The notes beneath the pieces were generated by a model, which was given only the letters and a program-made list of their open reading frames with translations, did not search any database and was not told the DNA's origin. A DNA stretch of 9,487 nt from an uncultured Demequina sp. GTDB taxonomy: Bacteria > Actinomycetota > Actinomycetes > Actinomycetales > Demequinaceae. The translations under genes were made by a program, and so were the position numbers. The DNA lies in assembly GCA_937925595.1 (NCBI GenBank), contig CALALQ010000317.1, positions 1 to 9,487 on the forward strand, in the 5' to 3' direction. This document shows, piece by piece, positions 1 to 4,780 of the stretch (within the stretch, counting starts at the first letter, position 1; every line of letters begins with the position of its first letter).

Positions 1-23
1 TAGTTCTGCCAACAGCCCACGGT
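1..23 (+). repeat. 23-bp direct repeat, copy A
   Basis: This 23-bp block begins TAGTTCTGCCAACAG and recurs without mismatch at 8666-8688 in the same orientation. Here it opens the window, so its true left boundary cannot be seen. In copy B the identity begins exactly where the SIR2-SLOG reading frame is cut. Both copies are followed by a related hairpin block, but copy A has about 50 extra bases (24-75) between the two blocks. It could be a recombination site or the end of a small mobile or structured element. Which of these cannot be told from two copies. Confidence 0.8.
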
Positions 24-52
24 GACCGGACGGTTGGGCCGTTGGCAGAACT
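2..52. repeat. 12-bp perfect inverted repeat
   Basis: AGTTCTGCCAAC (2-13) is the exact reverse complement of GTTGGCAGAACT (41-52), with a 27-bp spacer. TTGGCA recurs again just after, at 54-59. Only the left arm is present in the second repeat copy near 8667. The arrangement would fit a recombinase or regulator binding site, or an RNA stem. No protein partner can be assigned. Confidence 0.6.
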
Positions 53-73
53 GTTGGCAAAGCGGTCGAGAAA

Positions 74-115
74 CGAGAAGGGCACTGGCTTCGAGCCGGT
101 GCCCTTCTCGTTTTT
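74..115 (+). terminator. Strong intrinsic terminator in repeat copy A
   Basis: CGAGAAGGGCAC (74-85) pairs perfectly with GTGCCCTTCTCG (99-110). The stem continues inward through a T-G wobble and GGCT/AGCC to a TCG loop, giving about 17 paired positions. Five T's follow at 111-115. This is a textbook Rho-independent terminator for rightward transcription. The transcription unit it would end lies outside or at the edge of the window. Confidence 0.8.
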
Positions 116-225
116 CTGTGTTTGTTGTGGCTGCGGGAGTGACCAGACGGGTGGCTTCCTGGGTGCTGGGCCCGGAAGCGATGAAGGCGCCCGGTTTTCG
201 GGCGCGTTGGATTGTTCTGGGTGTG
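76..225 (+). repeat. Diverged ~150-bp repeat with two hairpins, copy A
   Basis: This block aligns end to end with 8692-8840. It holds the terminator hairpin, a central stretch whose GGGAGTGACCAGACGGGTGG is identical in both copies, and a second hairpin. The second hairpin has GCGCCCG (187-193) facing CGGGCGC (199-205) and is followed by GTTGGATTGT in both copies. Similarity fades after about 225. Between copies the stems are kept while bases change, which points to a conserved RNA or DNA structure. Reading frames cross it in several phases, but none looks like a maintained protein. Confidence 0.7.
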
Positions 226-357
226 CGACCCTCGATTGCCGCGGGTGATCGCATCGATGGTGGGGGCGGATACGCGCACCTCGATGACGTCCCCGACGAG
301 TGCATCGCCAACAACGAGTACGACGAGTACGCCATCTGGCAGACCGTCGACGGATAG
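226..357 (+). pseudogene. 3' end of an unidentified gene
   Basis: One frame ends in a plausible protein tail (YAHLDDVPDECIANNEYDEY and a few more residues) before a TAG at 355-357. Nearly every codon from 270 to 354 ends in G or C, as expected for real coding sequence in this genome. Upstream, the frame runs into repeat copy A, where it stops looking like protein, and no start or ribosome site is visible. It is read as a C-terminal fragment cut off by the repeat or by the junction that brought it there. The family is not recognised, and the piece is too short to assign a function. Confidence 0.4.
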
Positions 358-450
358 CCCACAAGTCGGTCCTCTTGCGGGCAGGGATCGCCGCGGCGCC
401 TTCCGGGTCAGCCTCGGATCGCTAAGCGGACCGGAACGTGCTGGCCGAGG

Positions 451-877
451 TCAGCCCAGTAGGGCGCGAAAGTCCTCATTAGTTAGCTTCTGGTGGGTGA
501 TCACGTTGGTGAACGTGGGGCCATCCTGCTGGAAGACGGCGTAACCATCTACGCCGAGGGCGTAGATGCCTCGCTCGGGATCTGTCATCAGCATCATCAG
601 GTACGTCGCCCCCACCTCGAGGTCTGCGGGCGCCGCGGTCACATACCGCAGCAGGCTCGCCTCGCGCTCCTTGACCGACCGATTCGCTAGACCGCTTTTC
701 TCGGCGCGTTCCAGCGGCATAGTCTCGAACGCCTCTTGCTCGGTGACGACGCCGCCCTGGACGAGGACTAGACCCGCCGGCGGAGCCTCCCCCTTCAGCG
801 TCTCGACCACCCGGACAGTCACCGCCGTGTCGGGGAAACTGCCGTCGCTCATCTGGAATTCAGCGCGGTCGGCAATT
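451..877 (-). pseudogene. C-terminal fragment of a secreted/lipoprotein-like gene
   Basis: About 140 residues of good coding sequence end at a stop at 451-453. The fragment runs from ADRAEFQMSDG through TAVTVRVVETLKGE and LVLVQGG to VGATYLMMLM, YALGVDGYAVFQQDG and the C-terminus EDFRALLG. This beta-rich pattern, a 'VRVVETLKG' strand then a 'YLMML' strand, is common in actinobacterial exported or lipid-anchored proteins of unknown function. That is a resemblance, not an identification. The expected signal peptide is missing. Upstream of about 877 the sequence changes abruptly into the 3' end of a truncated recombinase gene in another frame. The open frame does continue upstream to about 1281, but that part is low-complexity Pro/Arg/His-rich noise. 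The gene appears to have lost its 5' half at this junction. Confidence 0.55.
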
Positions 878-1396
878 CGCCAGCAGGACCCGGGCGTCGG
901 CGCGGCGTGAGGGGGACGTCTGGGCGTTGGCCCAGGACAACAACGCGTTGATCTCGCGGGAGGTGGACGGCGGGGTGGGGTCGGAGCGGGGGATGGGGAA
1001 TGTGGCCTCGGTAACCGGGGTGAGTACGGCGACCATGAGGTTCCAGTGCGGACCGGTAGGTGGCCCGGGTGCCGCGGGTATGCCCGCTCATCCCGCGGCG
1101 GGTGAACTCCTCGACGAGGTGCTTGCGAAACATCCGAGGCACCGTGAGCTCGACACCTTTCGTCTGCCACGCCCATCACCACGAAGGCCGCCGCGGTCGG
1201 AAACAGCGACCGCGGCGGCCTCCCGGAAACCTGCGCGCGCGTTCGACGGCGGCAGTGACCATCGGCTCCACTGTGTCCCAAAACGTGGCCGCCCGGGTCG
1301 AGCGGTACGTAGCAGGAGCGGAATCTGACGGCGGGTGCACGAATCCCGCTCGATATCCTTCGTGTCGCGCCGTGTCGCGGGCGGTTCCTGTCCCAT
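878..1396 (-). pseudogene. Decayed tyrosine-recombinase-like gene (truncated, multiple frameshifts)
   Basis: An ATG at 1394-1396 sits 4 nt after a perfect AGGAGG (1401-1406) and opens with MGQEPPATRRDTKDIERD. The protein then has to be followed across frames: FWDTVEPMVTAAVERAR, then SLFPTAAAFVVM, then WAWQTKGVELTVPRMFRKHL and MSGHTRGTRATYRSAL, then REINALLSWANAQ and RADARVLLA. In order, these pieces line up with the neighbouring recombinase at 1537-2442 (for example WAWQTKGVELTV against LWLWTTTGAVLTL, and LLSWANAQ against MHSWANSL). At least three or four frame changes are therefore needed. The similarity stops at about 878, before the catalytic half, where a foreign fragment is joined. It retains only the N-terminal and early core part of the family and cannot be active. 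The strong ribosome site suggests it was once well translated. Confidence 0.65.
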
Positions 1397-1400
1397 GGAT

Positions 1401-1406
1401 CCTCCT
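1401..1406 (-). promoter_or_regulatory. Consensus ribosome binding site for the decayed recombinase
   Basis: The minus strand reads AGGAGGATCCATG. A perfect AGGAGG lies 4 nt upstream of the ATG at 1396. This fixes the original start of the decayed recombinase gene, although the frame fails soon afterwards. Confidence 0.6.
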
Positions 1407-1536
1407 GGTAGTCGTGCCGCCCACGCTACGAATCGGACCCACCCCGCTCCGCCGACTCATCGACAACGCGGCCCGCGCGCGGCGTGTCGACGTACGTTCG
1501 CGGCAGACCGATCCGCCGCGGCAAGCGCAGCGGGTT

Positions 1537-2442
1537 TCACTTTGCTGATTCACCGCCGACCATTTGCGCGGTAAACGTGCTCGCGTGGAGCGGGGCGGCG
1601 TGGTCGTAGTATCGGCCGAGCGCGGTGAAGTCGGGAAGTCCCGCAAGCTCCTTGATCACCGGGGCGGGGATGTTGTTGTTGATGTGGTGGAGGATCCACC
1701 CGGTGCGCAGCAGCGAGGGGGTCGGACGCGTCGGTGCGGGATGGTCGGTGAGGAACGACTGCAACGAGCGTCCCTCGTACTCGCCGTCGTTGTATCCGCG
1801 GAACAGCAACTCGTCTGGTTCTTCGCGGCCGGCGATGCTGCGCAACAACACCTTCACCCACGCGTGCCGGACGGGGACCGCACGTGCCCGCTTGCCTCTC
1901 ACCGTCACGAACACGACGGCGTCATTGACCGTGATGTCGGCGACGCGGACGCGGATGATCTCCGCGGAGGTGAGCCCCGCGCCGCCGGCGAGACCGAGGA
2001 TCGCCCACGCGTTCCGCCGCTTGAGCGGCGTATTGAGGGAATTCGCCCAGCTATGCATCGACGCGATCTGCTTGGACGTGAACGGCGGCCGGCGTGTCCC
2101 GTCGGGTTCCGGGAGCCCGATCAGATCCGCGTCGGCGAGATTCCGCCCGATCTTCACCAACTGCCGCGACACGCCCCACCGGTGCCTTGCAGAGTGGAAC
2201 TTCAACTCGGTGTCCAGATATCGGTCGATGTTGCGTTGCGTGTAGGCGCGCTCCAGCGTCAGCACCGCGCCGGTGGTGGTCCACAGCCAGAGGTGGAACC
2301 GAGCGGTCATCGACATCAGTCGTTGTGTCACGGAGCGTGACACCGGTGTCATGCGCGCGGCGGCCTCGATCGTGAACGGCCGGACCGCCTTCCAGGAAGT
2401 CGGCGACGTCTCTTTCGGGTGTAGCGGAGTATTCGGCTCCAC
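1537..2442 (-). CDS. Degenerate tyrosine-recombinase (phage-integrase-like) protein
   Basis: A 301-residue open frame with the outline of a tyrosine recombinase. A helical N-terminal DNA-binding part (about 15-110) precedes a catalytic-type domain (about 118-290). That domain contains FTSKQIASMHSWA, GGAGLTSAEIIRVRVADI (the usual GLRxxEL box), VRGKRARAVPV (the beta-hairpin, Lys184), LLRTGWILHHI and LAGLPDFTALGRYYDHA. Several catalytic positions are altered. Arg I is Thr158, the HxxR motif is SLLR with only Arg246 kept, the LGH histidine is Leu269, and the Tyr of YDH (Tyr279) is present. It probably binds DNA but may not cut it, or it may act with a partner. The next gene downstream (878-1396) is a broken relative, so this was a tandem pair. 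The GTG at 2442 lies inside a longer family-like N-terminus encoded in another frame (2349-2534), and a -1 shift at CGA AAG would join them. The fold is fairly secure; activity is doubtful. Confidence 0.7.
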   Translation of the reverse strand: MEPNTPLHPKETSPTSWKAVRPFTIEAAARMTPVSRSVTQRLMSMTARFHLWLWTTTGAVLTLERAYTQRNIDRYLDTELKFHSARHRWGVSRQLVKIGRNLADADLIGLPEPDGTRRPPFTSKQIASMHSWANSLNTPLKRRNAWAILGLAGGAGLTSAEIIRVRVADITVNDAVVFVTVRGKRARAVPVRHAWVKVLLRSIAGREEPDELLFRGYNDGEYEGRSLQSFLTDHPAPTRPTPSLLRTGWILHHINNNIPAPVIKELAGLPDFTALGRYYDHAAPLHASTFTAQMVGGESAK

Positions 2443-2534
2443 TCGCGGTCCGGGATCTCCGGGTGGGCATGGCGCAACGCGGGGAACAAGTCGTCAATGT
2501 CGGTGAATCGGCCTTCTGCGGTCATATCCGCCAT
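2349..2534 (-). CDS. N-terminal segment of the recombinase-like gene, out of frame
   Basis: From an ATG at 2534 (or the ATG at 2525) this frame reads MTAEGRFTDIDDLFPALRHA, then PEIPDREWSRILRYTRK at about 2412. After that it turns into Arg/Pro-rich noise and stops at 2349. The good part joins naturally onto ETSPTSWKAVRPF in the next frame, giving YTRK-ETSPTSW. The decayed paralogue has a comparable segment (YRSTR-AATFWDTV). The real product is therefore probably one protein of about 330 residues, with its first 40 or so residues encoded here. No good Shine-Dalgarno sequence precedes either ATG. The cause may be a single-base indel, a sequencing error, or programmed frameshifting. Confidence 0.5.
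   Translation of the reverse strand: MADMTAEGRFTDIDDLFPALRHAHPEIPDREWSRILRYTRKRRRRLPGRRSGRSRSRPPRA
2412..2417 (-). promoter_or_regulatory. Candidate -1 ribosomal frameshift site CGA AAG
   Basis: On the minus strand the upstream frame reads TAC ACC CGA AAG AGA, and the downstream frame reads CCG AAA GAG ACG. Slipping back one base after CGA AAG joins the two protein-like segments exactly. The same hexamer in the same phase is the known -1 shift site of Bacillus subtilis cdd. An upstream GGAG lies about 19 nt before it, farther than usual for a stimulator. A plain mutation explains the data equally well. Confidence 0.25.
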
Positions 2535-2552
2535 GTACGCGGCGCCCGCGAA

Positions 2553-2568
2553 AACCCGACGACGGGTT
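2553..2568. repeat. Small hairpin between divergent genes
   Basis: AACCCG (2553-2558) and CGGGTT (2563-2568) are separated by ACGA. It lies in the 193-bp gap between the leftward recombinase and the rightward HA-domain gene, where promoters for both would be expected. It could be an operator or chance. Nothing else in the gap is convincing. Confidence 0.3.
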
Positions 2569-2727
2569 CATGTGCAGGGTTCACGTCGCCGCCGACAAGT
2601 AAAGGGAGCGCGTTCGCCGACTCGGTGACAACCCCGCCAGATCACGGTGTGGCCGCCATCTCGGTCGACACCGCGCATAGGTCCATAAGAGGCGCCCCGT
2701 GCCTCCGAAAGGACCGACACGCCGACC

Positions 2728-3270
2728 GTGACCCCCGAACACCTCCATGCGCTCGCCCGCGCCATCTGGTTGAACACTGCCCCCGACGACCCCCGCGCCC
2801 TCCGCTCCGCGGAAGCCGTCGAGCGCCTCCTGAACGGCCATCCCAGCACGCACTCTCGCGCGACGAAATGGATCACGACGCTACACACATACGAGGCATT
2901 TCGGGACGTGACCGGTCGCGCACCGCGCGAAAACACTCGGGCCCGACACACCCTCACCGACGCGGAACGGCACCTGGGCGAGTGCGCACGCTATCAGCGC
3001 CGCTTCGAGGAAGATCTCGACCCCTACCAGCGGGCCCGATTGGACGTTTCCCCCGCATTCGACTGGGACCTCCGAGCCGCTACCTGGCAGCGCAATCACG
3101 CGGCGGTGTACGCCCACCGTGACCGCACGAGCGCTCCGCAACGCCATCATGGACGGCACCCTGCAGCCTGGCGAACTCATCAAAGACGACGCAGTGTCGG
3201 AGTGGCTGGGCGTATCCCGCACACCGATCCGAGAAGCCATCAACGAGCTCGAACGCGTCGGGCTCATTGA
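2728..3270 (+). CDS. Helicase-associated (HA) domain protein, 3' end replaced
   Basis: The frame opens at GTG 2728, with AAAGGA 14 nt upstream, and is convincing for about 131 residues. A helical N-terminus (1-40) precedes one helicase-associated domain: TKWITTLHTYEAFRDVTG (46-63), PRENT, ERHLGECARYQRRFEEDL (80-97), YQRARLDVSPAFDWD (100-114), then WQRNHAAVYAHR. The 'W..L..FE....G..PRENT' and 'LG.WARYQRR' patterns are typical of HA domains. These occur in repeats on helicase-like or replication-associated proteins and are thought to bind nucleic acid. The Trp of 'LGEWARYQRR' is Cys here. A second repeat should follow WQRNHAA, but from about 3118 this frame becomes Arg/His-rich noise over a GntR regulator gene read in another phase. 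The last 50 residues are probably not native, and the gene is likely a truncated or frameshifted fragment. Confidence 0.55.
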   Translation: MTPEHLHALARAIWLNTAPDDPRALRSAEAVERLLNGHPSTHSRATKWITTLHTYEAFRDVTGRAPRENTRARHTLTDAERHLGECARYQRRFEEDLDPYQRARLDVSPAFDWDLRAATWQRNHAAVYAHRDRTSAPQRHHGRHPAAWRTHQRRRSVGVAGRIPHTDPRSHQRARTRRAH

Positions 3271-3723
3271 GATGGACCCAACAGGTACACCCGCGTCGCC
3301 AACCGTCCCACGCGCGAGGCAGCAGTCGCCGCCCTCAACACGCTCGGTGTCCTCTATCTGGGCGCCGTCGACGTCGGAGTCCCCGGGCTCAGCGTAATCC
3401 AGCGCGCAAGCCTCGCGGACGAAATCCGTGCCGCAGAAGCGCTCATCGACGCCGACGAGCCCGACGCGTTCCACGACGCACTCATCTCATTGTTCAACCA
3501 CCTCGCCGAGCAATCCAACAACCCTGCGCTGATCAAGCTGTTGCAGGACACAGTCGACGGCCTGTCGTACAAGGCGAAAGTCGGTCGAGTCTTCGCGGAA
3601 ACGGATCGCGACACTCTTCGGATAGCGCTCGTCGACTATGCCCGCGCGATCCGAGACGGGAACGGGCGGGCGGCTCGCGCCGCGGCGGAGCGCATTCTTC
3701 AGATGCCGCATGGAGCCGCTTAA
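3119..3723 (+). pseudogene. GntR-family (FCD-type) transcriptional regulator, frameshifted
   Basis: The first 54 residues form a GntR winged helix-turn-helix: ALRNAIMDGTLQPGELIKDD, then DAVSEWLGVSRTPIREAINE and LERVGLIEMDP. The 'GVSRTPIREA' recognition helix is diagnostic. At 3278-3282 the frame must change by one base to continue as NRYTRVANRPTREAAVAAL. The rest is a helical ligand-binding domain of FCD type (DADEPDAFHDALISLFNHLA, ALVDYARAIRDGNGRAARAA, ending QMPHGAA at the TAA of 3721-3723). Joined, the protein would be about 200 residues, near normal for the family. The one-base deletion leaves a 92-residue peptide holding only the DNA-binding domain. The GTG at 3119 has no ribosome site, and the gene abuts a cut HA-domain gene, so the 5' end may also be rearranged. 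The regulator's effector is unknown. Confidence 0.7.
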
Positions 3724-3929
3724 CGCGGAAGAGAGCCGCGGCTCAACGGACGGATCCGCGACCTGCCCGGAACCCGCACATCGTCCGCACCTCGGGCGGC
3801 GACGGTATAGGCAAAGATGGGCCTCCCACGTGCCAGAGCTTGGATCAGCACCGGACGCCTCAGGCGCAGCGGCACTACTCGGGCCACCCCGCGCGCAGTT
3901 CGTCGAGGCGATATCTGATTCATCTTCAT
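3720..3929 (-). CDS. Small hypothetical protein, doubtful
   Basis: A 69-residue frame starts MKMNQISPRRTARGVARVVP and continues LIQALARGRPIFAYTVAARG, ending a few bases inside the GntR stop. The central helix-like part looks more protein-like than the other frames in the gap 3724-3960, but third-position GC is only moderate. No ribosome site precedes the ATG, and no family is recognised. It may be a gene fragment or chance. Otherwise the gap between the GntR stop and the membrane gene at 3961 holds nothing clear. Confidence 0.2.
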   Translation of the reverse strand: MKMNQISPRRTARGVARVVPLRLRRPVLIQALARGRPIFAYTVAARGADDVRVPGRSRIRPLSRGSLPR

Positions 3930-3960
3930 GGAGCTGGTGACGATGTAGAGCCCGACGGCG

Positions 3961-4145
3961 GTGTCTGAGGTGCCGGTGGCAGCCGGTGCCGTGTGGCTAT
4001 CGATCGCGCTACTCGCGGCCGGCTACGCGCGTACCCGGAACCCGGTCGCCGCGGGCGTGGCTCTTCTTCACGGCCTTCTTCGGCCCGTTCGCGTTTGCTT
4101 CTCCTCTTGGTGTGCCGGCCCTTCCGCAGTCGGTCTACGCGTCTC
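3961..4145 (+). pseudogene. Small membrane protein, frameshifted
   Basis: Two membrane segments lie in different frames. The first, from GTG 3961, reads VPVAAGAVWLSIALLAAGYA followed by RTRNP (about 3970-4045). The second, one base out of phase, reads AWLFFTAFFGPFAFASPLGV (about 4058-4117). The arrangement, a TM helix, then a short basic loop, then 'WLFFTAFFGPFA', is common in small actinobacterial membrane proteins of unknown role. An indel near 4040-4055 would join them into roughly 55-60 residues. The true stop is unclear because the second frame runs on as noise into the downstream gene. No ribosome site precedes the GTG. The gene is probably broken. Confidence 0.4.
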
Positions 4146-4237
4146 GCGAGACGTCGACCTGGAACGCGTCAGTTGGCGCTCGCCGCCTAGCGCGGCTGGC
4201 CAGGACCGGCGGGGTATCCCGCACCGGCGAGATGCGA

Positions 4238-4780
4238 CTATTCGAAGCGTGCGCGCATTACGGTGTAGCCGGTGAGTTTGGCGCGGCGGAGGGCGCGCAT
4301 GATGTCAGCGCTCACTATGAAGTCGCCCGACTCGTGCGGGAGCGAGGTCACAGCCACGTCTTTCAACTTGGTCTCTGAGAGAACCCAGCGGACCGGTAGG
4401 CCAGACGGACCCCAGTCCGTGCGATCGGCGTCGAGGACGTCACGAGGGCCGGGGAAGTGGGGAATCCATCGATCCTCCTCCATCGAACCCACCTTCAACT
4501 TGGCGGCGACCCATTGAAGCTCGTCAGCGGGTCGCAAGTGCGCATCGATGATCTCGCGAAAGGCAGTCGAGAGAAGGCAGACGTAGGGCAACCCCCACTT
4601 CCAATCGGCGACATCCTCGGGTTCTGAAACCCAGCAGAGCATCGGGGGGTCTGCGATTCGCTCCGACCGGCCTAGCGCGTGCCACAGGCTGCGTAGAGCG
4701 TCCGCATCGCCTTCGGATTCGGGCTTAGCTGTGGCGAAACGTTGGCTTGGCATCAGAAGGTAGTACGCACTGCCAGTCAT
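4238..4780 (-). CDS. Putative immunity protein (Imm11-like) for the upstream toxin
   Basis: A 180-residue protein with no signal peptide or membrane helix, hence probably cytosolic. It begins MTGSAYYLLMPSQRFA and ends DFIVSADIMRALRRAKLTGY plus VMRARFE. The ATG (4778-4780) overlaps the TGA of the upstream exported nuclease-like gene as ATGA, with GGAAG 8 nt before it. Translation is therefore expected to be coupled. TTG and GTG starts farther upstream (4795, 4789) are possible but less attractive. The layout, an N-terminal 'YYLL' strand, a middle 'LQWVAAKL' strand and a C-terminal 'iVS..i..Al..a..tG' helix, resembles the Imm11/DUF1629 family. That family neutralises polymorphic toxins and occurs next to AHH nucleases in other bacteria. 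The family match is from memory of the pattern; position directly after the toxin is the stronger argument. It could instead be an unrelated accessory protein. Confidence 0.55.
   Translation of the reverse strand: MTGSAYYLLMPSQRFATAKPESEGDADALRSLWHALGRSERIADPPMLCWVSEPEDVADWKWGLPYVCLLSTAFREIIDAHLRPADELQWVAAKLKVGSMEEDRWIPHFPGPRDVLDADRTDWGPSGLPVRWVLSETKLKDVAVTSLPHESGDFIVSADIMRALRRAKLTGYTVMRARFE

Noticed and set aside
22..357. An intact 111-residue protein across repeat copy A
   Set aside because: The first part translates the hairpin repeat, which varies structurally between copies. Only the last ~35 residues show coding character.
451..1281. A single 276-residue protein on the minus strand
   Set aside because: Only the C-terminal ~140 residues look coding. 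The rest is Pro/Arg/His-rich shadow over a recombinase remnant that reads sensibly in other frames.
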